Position numbers and translations under genes: made by a program. From the NCBI GenBank assembly GCA_049972525.1, contig JBMFKI010000002.1, forward strand, positions 1-64,000: a stretch of 64,000 nt of DNA, in the 5' to 3' direction. This document shows, piece by piece, positions 15,492 to 23,945 of the stretch; position 1 is the first letter of the stretch; every line of letters begins with the position of its first letter. The notes below the pieces were generated by a model, which was not told where the DNA came from, made no database searches, and saw only the letters and a program-made list of their open reading frames with translations. The DNA is from JAVZLQ01 sp049972525 (GTDB lineage Archaea; Thermoproteota; Bathyarchaeia; Bathyarchaeales; Bathycorpusculaceae).

Positions 15492-17753
15492 ATGAAGGCT
15501 TTTTCTCGGGCGACATTGATGTTGCTGGTGATCAGCATCTCCGTTTTTGCGTTTAGCGTTGATGTTGTGTTGGCTGAGGGTTCTTGGGTTTGGGTTAGGG
15601 ACACTGTTGCTGGGGCTTATGGTGAGGCTGTTGTTGGGACTGGGGCAGCCCTGTACATTGCAAGAGGAGCAGGTTTTTATCGTTACACTCCTTCTAACGA
15701 TAGTTTTGTTGAGTTAGCTGCTCCTCCTAAGCCTGACGGCAGCGCCTTCAAGACTGGGACGAGTTTGGCTTGGGATTTCGGCGATTACATTTATGCCCTT
15801 TATGGTGCTGCCACAGGTGACAGTCGCAGATACTTTTACAGGTATAGCATTTCCCAGAATGTTTGGGAGCGTTTGGCTGACACGCCATATGACCAGGGTG
15901 AGGGTGATTCCTCAGCATACGTTGGGAGGGTTGGCTTATACGCGACTGTTGGCGGTGAGCAACGCCCCACCCACCTTTTGTTTTATAACGTTTCAGCAAA
16001 CGTTTGGGATGATGCCCCAGCAAACCCGCCTGGCGGAATGGGAGACGGCGCCTCGCTTGTTTGGGCTGGAGGCGACTGCCTCTACGCCTTACGCGGAGAA
16101 TTCCTTGAAACCCAGCCACTATACGATTTTTGGCGCTACAACCTAACGGCTGACGCGTGGTCCAGCTTGGCCGACATCCCAGCGTATCCACATGATGGTG
16201 GCATTGGAGGCGTGGGCGACGGGGGCTCACTGCTTTACATAGGCTTCTGGATGTCAAACCAGACAGACTACATTTACGCTTTAAGCGGAAACCAGGCCTA
16301 TCCAGAACCTATACCTGACAACCGCACATACCGCTATAAAATATCAACAAACAGTTGGGAACGCTTGGCTGACCTGCCCTTCGGAGTAGGCGACTATGTG
16401 GGATGCCGTTTAGGCTACGCTGACGGACACATTTACGCTTGGCAGGGAACACCAAGCACGTGGGCTGGCGGAGGAGATGACCTTGCAAGATACGTTTTAG
16501 CTGAAGCGCCTGTCACTCAAGTCCCACTTTTCAGGCTTGTAAGCAGTGAGGGTCAAACAGTTGAGGGAGGGATTAACGCAACGTTAACCTTCCAGAATTA
16601 TGGGTTTAACGCTTCAAGCGGAAGCGTATGGATTCCCTGGGAAAAGCTTTATTATGGGATGATGCTGTCTGGTTCGCCTCCAACCGGAAGCATAAACGAA
16701 TCGCTTTTAACGTTTGACGTTAACGGCGACGGCGACACTTTGGATGTCTTCCCAGTTCGCTACGTTGACAACGAGACAGTTGAGGTTGACGGAGTATTAG
16801 CCAATGTTATGTTGCCGCCTGAAAACAGGATAATCTACGACAGCGTTGGCCAATATGATATTTTTGAAATGAACAGCTTCACGTTGGGATCTAAGAACTT
16901 CACGGTGTATCGTATTTATTATGACTCGGAGAGACAGCAAGCCTATGTTGGCTTCGGTTTGGACTCCTTTTTCCATTATCACCCAAGCCCTAACATCTTA
17001 TTTGTCATCGAACAGGTAGGCACGTCTATAAACGCAATTCCAAAAGCGGAGATAGTCAGCTTGAAGCTGAACGGGACTCCGACGCAGCCAGATTTCAGCT
17101 GGACATCTCCAGGTTTTGACGAATCGTTAGGCGTATGGCTTGCTGATAAGGCCTACGTATTTCCAGTAGGATTTCTCCAAAGCAACGACACTTTCACTGT
17201 TCAGCTTTCAATCCAAGGTGAACCTGGCAACTATGCGGTGTACGCCATACTCAACTGGGCTCCAAACGAAATCTACAGATACAGGTACATCGTTTACGAC
17301 GCTTGCGAAGCCTACTTTAGCATACCTGGAACATTGCATAAAAGCATAAGCTTCGAGGGTGAAACCTACCCGCTTGACATAACCACAAACTCCACAATAT
17401 TAAGAGAACCAGTTTTAAATGCTGCAGGTATGGAAATAAGCTTCAAAGCCTCCGGCTACATGCCATCAACATACTTCTGGAACGTTTCAATACCAAAAAG
17501 CCTACTACGCGGAGAACCTTGGACAGTGACATTGGACGGAAACACCATACCATACATTTCAACAAGCAACGAAACACACACTTTCATATACTTCACCTAC
17601 AACCAATATACGTACATTACAACAAGCGAAATCTCCATAAAGGGAACATGGGTCGTACCAGAACTCCCATCAACCGCGATCCCAACGCTGCCCATGCTAA
17701 CCACACTATTCGCAACGGTTCTCTTGAAGAAAAAGCGGAAAGCGAAACCTTAA
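15492..17753 (+). CDS. secreted Kelch/beta-propeller protein with C-terminal anchor
   Basis: The 753-residue protein has a signal peptide (residues 1-30, ending VVLAEG). A Kelch-type beta-propeller of about 330 residues follows, with repeats such as YFYRYSISQNVWERLADTP, FWRYNLTADAWSSLADIP and YRYKISTNSWERLADLP. A beta-rich region holds the calcium-loop-like DVNGDGDTLDVF. It ends in VPELPSTAIPTLP, a hydrophobic helix and basic KKKRK. That tail resembles PEF-type sorting signals processed by archaeosortases, so the protein is probably displayed on the cell surface. The ATG at 15492 has GGAG 10-13 bases upstream. Ligand is unknown. The gene stands in an accessory stretch. Confidence 0.75.
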   Translation: MKAFSRATLMLLVISISVFAFSVDVVLAEGSWVWVRDTVAGAYGEAVVGTGAALYIARGAGFYRYTPSNDSFVELAAPPKPDGSAFKTGTSLAWDFGDYIYALYGAATGDSRRYFYRYSISQNVWERLADTPYDQGEGDSSAYVGRVGLYATVGGEQRPTHLLFYNVSANVWDDAPANPPGGMGDGASLVWAGGDCLYALRGEFLETQPLYDFWRYNLTADAWSSLADIPAYPHDGGIGGVGDGGSLLYIGFWMSNQTDYIYALSGNQAYPEPIPDNRTYRYKISTNSWERLADLPFGVGDYVGCRLGYADGHIYAWQGTPSTWAGGGDDLARYVLAEAPVTQVPLFRLVSSEGQTVEGGINATLTFQNYGFNASSGSVWIPWEKLYYGMMLSGSPPTGSINESLLTFDVNGDGDTLDVFPVRYVDNETVEVDGVLANVMLPPENRIIYDSVGQYDIFEMNSFTLGSKNFTVYRIYYDSERQQAYVGFGLDSFFHYHPSPNILFVIEQVGTSINAIPKAEIVSLKLNGTPTQPDFSWTSPGFDESLGVWLADKAYVFPVGFLQSNDTFTVQLSIQGEPGNYAVYAILNWAPNEIYRYRYIVYDACEAYFSIPGTLHKSISFEGETYPLDITTNSTILREPVLNAAGMEISFKASGYMPSTYFWNVSIPKSLLRGEPWTVTLDGNTIPYISTSNETHTFIYFTYNQYTYITTSEISIKGTWVVPELPSTAIPTLPMLTTLFATVLLKKKRKAKP

Positions 17754-17918
17754 CCCCATTTTTATATCACAAAGCTTAGCTTCCCCATGCAAACATAGCT
17801 GCTCATTCAATTAGTGTCTCCTAACAGAACTTTTTAGAATTTTATTGGCGCATGTCTTTACCTATAAACAGATGATTCCGTTAATACCTTTAGTTATGTT
17901 ATTCGAAGTTGTGTAATT

Positions 17919-18365
17919 TTATGGAGCGATCAGCATTTTCTCCCAAATTATGCTTACGGAAATATCGAATTTGTTTACTTGAATGTTGAGGTCTTCTAAG
18001 GTCTTTCTGAGGTTATATATGCATGTTCCAACATTATCTTTATCGCATATTATAGTCGCAATTACATCGTGATGTCCGTAAGTTCTCCATAAGAACTTAA
18101 CTTGATGCTGAACCTTTAAAAATGATATAGCCTTTTCGACATCTTTTGGGTTTAAATTCATACCTATAACTACGGCTGAAAATCCAATTTTACTGAAATC
18201 TGGAATGGCTGCAATTCTTCTCTTTATTATTCCCTTCTCCTCAAGTTTAGCTATTCTTCGATAAATAGTGTTCCGGCCAACTCCCAGGCGTTTTGCTAAA
18301 TCCTCATATGAGTATAATCCCTCGCCCATATATCTCAGAATTTTCATGTCAACTTCATCTAGCAC
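17919..18365 (-). CDS. Lrp/AsnC-family transcriptional regulator
   Basis: The 148-residue protein has an N-terminal helix-turn-helix (DMKILRYMGEGLYSYEDLAKRLGVGRNTIYRRIAKLEEKGIIKRR, residues 6-50) and a C-terminal ACT-like RAM domain (AVVIGMNL ... LWRTYGHHDVIATIICDK) that usually binds an amino acid. The start is GTG at 18365. It is monocistronic and divergent from the small Cys-rich gene at 18541. Targets and effector are unknown. Confidence 0.85.
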   Translation of the reverse strand: MLDEVDMKILRYMGEGLYSYEDLAKRLGVGRNTIYRRIAKLEEKGIIKRRIAAIPDFSKIGFSAVVIGMNLNPKDVEKAISFLKVQHQVKFLWRTYGHHDVIATIICDKDNVGTCIYNLRKTLEDLNIQVNKFDISVSIIWEKMLIAP

Positions 18366-18540
18366 CCATGTTCACACCCTTATTTGTATATACTTCTGTC
18401 TTTTTCTATATATTTTCTTTCATAAATATTTACCGCTAAATGGTGACAAACGTCCACAAAAAATATCGTCCATAAACTTTCCGCACCACCCGTTAATGAT
18501 AACACAAAAGCTGCGCCTTTTACATCTTGAGGCGATAAAA

Positions 18541-18762
18541 ATGGCGCAAGAGTTAGTAGCAATTGAAAAGAAACCAAAGTTAGAAGACGAAATAGTAGGG
18601 CAAAGAAAAGTGATGTGCTCAAACGAGCATCCTCACAAAGTTTGTGTAGTAAGGTATGGAGACGGTTCAATATGGGTGTTCTGCCCATATTTTGGCCGAG
18701 TAGGGCGAGAATTAGGATGCAAAATTAGGCAAGCTCGTTGCAGATACTTCAAAGCAATCTAA
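18541..18762 (+). CDS. small cysteine-rich protein, possible zinc ribbon
   Basis: From ATG 18541, behind GAGGCG at 18530-18535, the product has 73 residues. Five cysteines (VMCSNEHPHKVC, WVFCPYFGR, LGCKIRQARCRYF) and two histidines could bind a metal. Charged residues fill the first 25 positions. I know no named family. A longer upstream frame covers an AT-rich, low-quality stretch and the 5' end of the Lrp gene, so it is rejected. Confidence 0.55.
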   Translation: MAQELVAIEKKPKLEDEIVGQRKVMCSNEHPHKVCVVRYGDGSIWVFCPYFGRVGRELGCKIRQARCRYFKAI

Positions 18763-18998
18763 ATAAAAATTGTTTCCTATTCTTTTAGTCATCGTTAACA
18801 GAATGTTGTCATAGACTTTTAGACACTACTAACAGAAAATTCACAATGATAGCCGTCGTATTCTTCGCGACATCCATGCTCAGTCACGTTTACGTCCCAT
18901 AGTGCAAGTTTGCAAAGTTTTAAATGTGGTTTCTTGCTATGGGTTTTTGGGAGTATATGTTTCGCTCTTTGATGAAGAGTAAAAGAATTATTGGATGA

Positions 18999-19565
18999 AA
19001 CGAGGTTACAGCTGCCCAAAATTATGGTAAAGTTTATTTTATTGGCGATTTAGGCAACGAACCTGACCCCAACCAAGTGAATCTAAATTGGACATATTCT
19101 ATGGATGCCATAACACATTATCGATTCTCCGACCCAGCAAAAGGGTGGGATTCAGTGCTTAATTATGCTAAAAATTTCTATCCAACGTGGCGTGAACTCG
19201 CCAACACAAACGGATTCAAGTTTATTCTGAACGCCTATCCAGGATTTAACAACACAAACTGCACAGGCGTAACCAATCCCGTAGCGCTGCCAACTAATGA
19301 AACAGCGTTCAGAGAAATGTTAACAACAGCAAAAAACTACGTTGACAATGACCTGAAGATAATCATGATAACTTCATGGAACGAGTGGTTAGAAGGCACA
19401 GCGATAGAACCATCCATGGAGTTGGGAGAACTTTTTCTTCATGCAATTTATGACGTTATTCCAGAATTTTCAACATTACTTATTCTGCCAATGTTCATAA
19501 TAGTCACACTCATAGCGATTGAGGTTAAAAAGAAGACATCCTACAGTGAAGAAGGCATATTATAA
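18999..19565 (+). pseudogene. 3' remnant of a GH99-like glycosidase gene with C-terminal membrane anchor
   Basis: The frame is open from 18999, after an in-frame TGA at 18996-18998, to 19565. It contains YGKVYFIGDLGNE, a pattern around AITHYRFSDPAKGWDSVL and ITSWNEWLEGTAIEPS. The last is a hallmark of GH99/endo-mannanase-like and related glycosidases. It ends with IPEFSTLLILP, a hydrophobic helix and basic KKK, a PEF-like surface sorting tail. The N-terminal two thirds, including the signal peptide, are absent, and 18763-18998 holds no intact continuation. It is best read as a decayed secreted glycosidase. Confidence 0.6.
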
Positions 19566-19617
19566 GCGCTCTCAAAGTGGCTTAGCTTAAAACCTACTGC
19601 GCACGTGAGCCGTCCTT

Positions 19618-20165
19618 TCAATGTTTCTCTGCAAATGCTTGCAACATTACAAAGAAGTTGAAGATAGAAAATATTATGAAGAGCAAGGTGTATGTGTGCG
19701 TTAAAAACGCAGGTGCAATGGGACCATCAAAAATCCATTCTACACTATCTCTAAATCCAGTTTTCACGTCAACCGTTACCCAGTAACTGAAGACCCATAA
19801 AAGCTCGTGTAGAAAACGATATTGGCAAGTTATAGTCCAAGGCAAGATAATCAACAAGCCTTCACGGTTAAGACCAAAAAATTTTGTCGACCAATCTATA
19901 AGAAACGTTGATAAAAGCAAGCTCAGGCCCATGAAAACTAGGTCTATAGGCTGAAGGGGAAAATGCGGCGAATCTATAAAGCGTCTAAACACATTGTTCT
20001 TGTCAAAGTAGCCACCAGTTGTGCAGAAAAACAAAAACCCAACGTTCCTAAAACTAATAAAATTGCCGATTCAAAGTAAAGCAGCCGATAAGTGATCTTT
20101 TTCCATTTCAAATGAATGATTATGTGAATAAGCGTAAATACAATGATTAATAGCTCTGCTGACAA
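19618..20165 (-). pseudogene. frameshifted multi-pass membrane protein, unknown
   Basis: Two overlapping frames (20165-19974 and 20034-19618) form one likely protein of about 182 residues. The first part is two hydrophobic helices (MSAELLIIVFTLIHIIIHL ... LLVLGTLGF). The second continues FLFFCTTGGYFDKNN with further membrane helices. The switch falls at the T-rich run GGGTTTTTGTTTTTC near 20030, so a 1-base indel there explains both. It may be real decay, a sequencing error or programmed slippage. I do not recognise the family. Confidence 0.5.
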
Positions 20166-20221
20166 ATTTCCACTCGGACTAGTTTTGGCTGGCTTAACTT
20201 AAAAATTTAACCCCAAAACCC

Positions 20222-20321
20222 CAAACCCACCCGTCCATCGTCTCTCCGTCTCTATCCCCTTGAGAGTGTGTGTGGGTTTGCGCGCGCACGCGCGTCTGAG
20301 CATATAACCCACCACTATATG
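20222..20321. repeat. intergenic inverted repeats with alternating purine-pyrimidine tract
   Basis: CAAACCCAC at 20222-20230 is the reverse complement of GTGGGTTTG at 20272-20280. Immediately after it comes a CG/CA-alternating tract, GCGCGCGCACGCGCG (20280-20294), preceded by GTGTGTG. CATATA (20301-20306) and TATATG (20316-20321) form a further small inverted repeat upstream of ribK. No coding frame is credible. The tract could adopt Z-DNA or cruciform shapes; its role is unknown. Confidence 0.5.
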
Positions 20322-20429
20322 ACAAAGTGATGTGGAGGCAAAATTAGGTCTACAAGTGAAAGAGGAAATGGTTTTCGAGCTACTTAAATATGGACAACAT
20401 CATTGTAAAGTACTGGTGAACGCTCTAAA

Positions 20430-21116
20430 ATGGCTAAGCAGGACTGGCGAAACACCTACACGCTTTTAAAGTTAGCTGAAATGGGTGCTCACCGCAGAAC
20501 AGCCAAAATTTCAACTGAATATTTGGCTGAAAAAATTGGCACTTCACAGCAGACAGCGTCAAGATACTTGATAGATTTAGAGCGGAAAGGGTTGATTAAG
20601 AGGGCTATCACGCCTGATGGCTGCTTGATAAAATTTACTGAGAACGGCGTAAAAGAGCTGAAAAAGCTCTATGCAACTCTGCGCTTTCTGATGGAGGCTG
20701 CATATCCGCCTTCAATAACTCTGGAGGGTGTGCTTTTCACAGGTTTAGGTGAAGGCGCCTACTACACGTCGATAGACAAGTATAGGAAACAGTTCATTGA
20801 AAAACTTGGTTTTGACCCGTATCCTGGCACGCTTAACCTGAAACTTACAACAGACTATGACATTAAAACACGCGCTGAACTTGAGTCTTACCCAGCAATC
20901 GAAATAGAGGGGTTCAAGGATGAAAACCGCACCTACGGGCCAGTGAAATGTTATCCAGTAATAATAGAGAACAAGGTGAAAGGAGCTTTAATTTCAGCCC
21001 TACGCAGCCATTATGACTCATCAGTGATAGAAGTTATAGCTCCAGTATTTCTTAGAAAGCATTTAAACCTCAAGGATGGCCATAAGGTTAAGGTTGAAGT
21101 TTTAACCCTTCCATGA
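20430..21116 (+). CDS. ribK: CTP-dependent riboflavin kinase with N-terminal HTH
   Basis: The 228-residue protein joins a winged-helix domain (residues 5-90; SQQTASRYLIDLERKGLIKR is the recognition part) to an archaeal riboflavin kinase domain. The kinase part shows GLGEGAYYTS, DPYPGTLNL and VEVIAP-type strands. It uses CTP to phosphorylate riboflavin to FMN. The HTH fusion suggests that it also senses flavin to control genes, as known for RbkR-type proteins. FAD synthetase (21723-22187) is the close neighbour on the other strand. The 3' end overlaps the convergent rhomboid gene by 29 bp. Confidence 0.92.
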   Translation: MAKQDWRNTYTLLKLAEMGAHRRTAKISTEYLAEKIGTSQQTASRYLIDLERKGLIKRAITPDGCLIKFTENGVKELKKLYATLRFLMEAAYPPSITLEGVLFTGLGEGAYYTSIDKYRKQFIEKLGFDPYPGTLNLKLTTDYDIKTRAELESYPAIEIEGFKDENRTYGPVKCYPVIIENKVKGALISALRSHYDSSVIEVIAPVFLRKHLNLKDGHKVKVEVLTLP

Positions 21117-21726
21117 AATTTATCGAGAAGGAATAGCCATACTTGTATGTAGTCCTTGACTTTCGTTTGGTTGCCAACATGTAGCCAAGAAGAAGCCCAA
21201 TAAGTAAACCGCCAAGATGGGCCAGATTGTTTACACCTTGACCAGAACTTATCATCAGCAGGAAGAAGGCGTAGACCAACGCGCCAATTATCGACTGCCC
21301 AAAGGCACGCCTCAAATAAACTATACAAGCGCCGAACAACCCAAAAATGGCGCCAGAGGCCCCAGCCGAAACCATGTTAGGCCCGAACAGAAGCGTTAAG
21401 AAGTTTCCAGCTAAACCGCTTGAGAAGTAAATGGTGATGTACTCTGAAGGCTTGAACAGTTCTTCCGCCCTAAGACCAAATATGAGGAGAAAGAACATGT
21501 TGCCTAAAAGGTGAATTATATCCACGTGGACAAACATCGCGGTGAAAAGCTGCCAGTAGCAACCCTCAAATACGTATTGGTTGAATTGTCCATATTGCTC
21601 CAGAACAGCGTAGCTGATTTCAACGGGGTTTCCACTTAGGGCTGCAGTGTAAACGTAAACTAGCACGTTTAACGCGATGATTGCTATTGTTAACGTAAAC
21701 CTTTTAGAGCTTATTAAAGTGTTCAT
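21088..21726 (-). CDS. rhomboid-family intramembrane serine protease
   Basis: The 212-residue protein has six membrane helices. It carries the rhomboid catalytic motif GASG with Ser124, and the catalytic His170 in NLAHLGG. The HxxxN-type segment VHVDIIHLLGN near residue 67 is also present. It cleaves membrane-embedded segments of other proteins in the cytoplasmic membrane; substrates are unknown. Its start overlaps the end of the FAD synthetase gene by 4 bp, so it ends an operon with DphB, DUF357 and RibL. Confidence 0.88.
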   Translation of the reverse strand: MNTLISSKRFTLTIAIIALNVLVYVYTAALSGNPVEISYAVLEQYGQFNQYVFEGCYWQLFTAMFVHVDIIHLLGNMFFLLIFGLRAEELFKPSEYITIYFSSGLAGNFLTLLFGPNMVSAGASGAIFGLFGACIVYLRRAFGQSIIGALVYAFFLLMISSGQGVNNLAHLGGLLIGLLLGYMLATKRKSRTTYKYGYSFSINFMEGLKLQP

Positions 21727-22187
21727 CTCCTAAAATCTTCAATTATTTTCTGCTTAATCTTCGATGAACTGTCCAACTCGTCCTCTCCAAACTTTCCAAT
21801 CCTAACAATTTTTATTTTTAGCCCATTTTTCTCTACATATTCCCTCACGGCTTTCTCCATTCCGTCTTGGTCATATCCAAGGGCAATAACATCTGGCTTA
21901 ATCTTGTCAATCACGCGTCCCATGTCAAACTCCTCATAACCCAGAATGGCTTCATCAACAACTTTTAGGGATTCAACCAAAGCTCGCCGCTGGCTTTCAG
22001 GCATAATTGGCCTTTTCCCCTTCCGCTTCTCCACAGTGCTGTCTCTGGCTACAATGACTATTAGTTCAGCGTTTTTTCCACCAGTCTTCTTTGCATCCTC
22101 AAGAAATCTAACGTGGCCAAGATGCAGCAAATCGAATACTCCAGAAGCCAAAACTATTTTTCGCTTCGCTCTCCGCTCACTGGCCAT
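21723..22187 (-). CDS. ribL: archaeal FAD synthetase
   Basis: The 154-residue nucleotidyltransferase has SGVFDLLHLGHVRFLE with the HxGH site and a later SSSKIKQKI motif. It matches the air-sensitive archaeal RibL that makes FAD from FMN and ATP or CTP. Its start overlaps the DUF357 gene by 34 bp and its stop overlaps rhomboid by 4 bp. Riboflavin kinase sits at 20430-21116, so the two last steps of FAD synthesis are within 2 kb. Confidence 0.9.
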   Translation of the reverse strand: MASERRAKRKIVLASGVFDLLHLGHVRFLEDAKKTGGKNAELIVIVARDSTVEKRKGKRPIMPESQRRALVESLKVVDEAILGYEEFDMGRVIDKIKPDVIALGYDQDGMEKAVREYVEKNGLKIKIVRIGKFGEDELDSSSKIKQKIIEDFRR

Positions 22188-22438
22188 TCAAATTTCACGA
22201 CTCCTAACAGTCTTAACGCGTCAAGTAAGCCTTCGCAATATGCAACAGAAGCAAGGCTTACCTCAAATTTTTTTCTATCCCTATAATACTTTGCATCCTC
22301 TAAATAGGCTTTGGCAAAATCAACAACTTTTCTAATGTTTTCTAAATTAAGGTTCATGGCGCTTTCCATGATTTTCATGTCTCCAAAAACATGCTCTGCA
22401 GAGGCAATATACTTCGACACAAGCTCCTCAAGGTTCAT
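22154..22438 (-). CDS. DUF357-family protein
   Basis: The 94-residue helical protein matches the archaeal DUF357 family: FGDMKIMESAMNLNLENIRKV, then FAKAYLEDAKYYRDRKKFEVSLASVAYCEGLLDALRLLG, a HEPN-like helical pair. It overlaps the diphthine synthase gene by 4 bp upstream and ribL by 34 bp downstream. DUF357 genes often accompany archaeal nucleotidyltransferases. Function is unknown. Confidence 0.8.
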   Translation of the reverse strand: MNLEELVSKYIASAEHVFGDMKIMESAMNLNLENIRKVVDFAKAYLEDAKYYRDRKKFEVSLASVAYCEGLLDALRLLGVVKFEWPVSGERSEK

Positions 22439-23253
22439 TCCACCATCTCCACAACTTTTTTAGGAGCCCCAGCCAAAACCACAAGAGCCTCCGCCTCCAT
22501 AAAATGAAGTTTCCCTGGAAAAACAAGGCTGTGCGGTGGCGGTCCAAAATCATATTTCATAATTTCGCTTAGAAAGTCCGCTTTAACTGTTGGGTTGTCA
22601 CTTCCAGCCCTTGCAATACCGACAACAAGCGTCTCATCTGTAATTGTTTTAAGTTTCTCTTTTCTTTCAGATTCCAATAGTAGTTCCAACGCTTCATTTA
22701 TGTCAAGATAGCGCTTTTCTTCAGCCCTTACATCGAGCAAACAAAGCGTATGCAAACCAAGTTTCTTATTCTGGGTTACAACTTCATAGGGCGTTTTTAG
22801 AAAGACTCCGTTTGGAAATGGTATTGTAACGCTTTTTCCAAACTTGTAGTTATGTAAGCCAGACAAGCCTACAACCGCGGAAATTATCGATGCACCGTGC
22901 ACAACACGTGTTTTTATTCCCATTTTTTCAGCTTGAATCCTTAATGCAACATGCGTAGTGGCTATAAGCGGATCTCCAGGGACTAGCAAGGCGACTTTGC
23001 GGTTTTTTGCTGCTCTTAAAATCTTTTCTCCATTATCATCTTCAAGCTCCCTCCTTGAAACAGCCTGCACTTTTTTGCCAGAAACTTCCTCAAAATGTCT
23101 TATGGAAAAGTTTGGCATCATGCTAGTGTAAAGCTCTATGAAAACATCGTCTGCCATTTTAACTTCTTCTAAACCGCGGAGGCTTATCCCCATCTCATCA
23201 TTCAAGCCGAGACCTATGAAAACTATCTCGCCAGCCAAACTTGACACCCTCAA
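22435..23253 (-). CDS. dphB: diphthine synthase
   Basis: The 272-residue methyltransferase has the tetrapyrrole-methylase fold: FIGLGLNDEMGIS at the start, VPGDPLIATTHVALRIQA and VVHGASIISAVVGLSGLHNYKFGKS in the middle. It adds methyl groups from S-adenosylmethionine to modify a histidine of elongation factor 2 during diphthamide synthesis. It is the first gene of a minus-strand operon with DUF357, RibL and rhomboid. Confidence 0.92.
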   Translation of the reverse strand: MRVSSLAGEIVFIGLGLNDEMGISLRGLEEVKMADDVFIELYTSMMPNFSIRHFEEVSGKKVQAVSRRELEDDNGEKILRAAKNRKVALLVPGDPLIATTHVALRIQAEKMGIKTRVVHGASIISAVVGLSGLHNYKFGKSVTIPFPNGVFLKTPYEVVTQNKKLGLHTLCLLDVRAEEKRYLDINEALELLLESERKEKLKTITDETLVVGIARAGSDNPTVKADFLSEIMKYDFGPPPHSLVFPGKLHFMEAEALVVLAGAPKKVVEMVE

Positions 23254-23386
23254 CCAGAATTAAGCAACATCATTAAACTTAAAACTATTAACATTCCAAA
23301 CCACAAGCGCAAACATCTAACGCGGAGCTCGAAGACTAAACTTATTAGCAACCCTCTAAATTCCATATTCCTAGAAGACCATAAAT

Positions 23387-23489
23387 GGGCCCGTAGCTCA
23401 GTAAGGTTAGAGCGGCGGACCAAACCGCTGCACGGGGTGGGTTGAGGCTCTTAACCCGTAGGTCCCGGGTTCAATTCCCGGCGGGCCCG
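23387..23489 (+). tRNA. tRNA-Lys (CTT) with about 28 nt of intron sequence
   Basis: Acceptor GGGCCCG pairs with CGGGCCC (discriminator G). The D stem is GCTC/GAGC, the T arm CCGGG-TTCAATT-CCCGG. The loop CTCTTAA followed by CCCGT gives anticodon CTT. The partner strand ACGGG lies upstream but not adjacent: an extra ~17 nt with a GCGG/CCGC hairpin sits before it, near position 26/27, and ~11 nt sits between it and the loop, near 30/31. So two short non-canonical introns are the simplest reading; exact splice sites are uncertain. CCA is not encoded. Confidence 0.85.
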
Positions 23490-23759
23490 CTACCCACTGG
23501 CGCTTGAAGGTGTTTCACTGTCTTTTGCTGTTGTTGCTCCTGTCTGGCTGCTTGGCATAAAAAATAGTTAAAAATGCGTGTAGTCGAAGCCTTCTCCTTT
23601 TCCGCTTCTGGCTGATGTTATAAAATGATGGTTATTAATAAATTGCTTATTGTTTTGGTTTGCATATTCCGCTATTAAAAATATGTTTGCCAAGCGCTCA
23701 TTTCAATTTCTGAAACTTTGCTTTTACGCAGCGACTCACCGTTTTCCAATAGACCAGAA

Positions 23760-23882
23760 ATGTTCGAGAACCTCACTTTAGGCGCTGTTCAGATGCTGAT
23801 ATTGTTCTTTTGGATCACCTTAGCTTTTATTGTGATATATGGCGCCTTATGGGCGCGCATCCAAAAGAAAAGCAAATTGTAA
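23760..23882 (+). CDS. small single-pass membrane peptide
   Basis: A 40-residue frame from ATG 23760 has an acidic start (MFENLTLG), one hydrophobic helix of about 20 residues and a basic end (RIQKKSKL), the charge pattern of an N-out, C-in membrane peptide. There is no strong ribosome-binding site and no family is recognised. It is the only credible coding frame in the 456 bases between the two tRNA genes; the rest of that interval appears empty. Confidence 0.35.
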   Translation: MFENLTLGAVQMLILFFWITLAFIVIYGALWARIQKKSKL

Positions 23883-23945
23883 TCTAATGTTTAGCATGAA
23901 TACGAAACGCATAAATCTCATGTTTACGCTTAAAAATTTTAGCTT

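Noticed and set aside
15748..16257. 169-codon minus-strand frame inside the Kelch gene
   Set aside because: Arg/His/Gln-rich composition and position antisense to clear Kelch repeats show it is a shadow.
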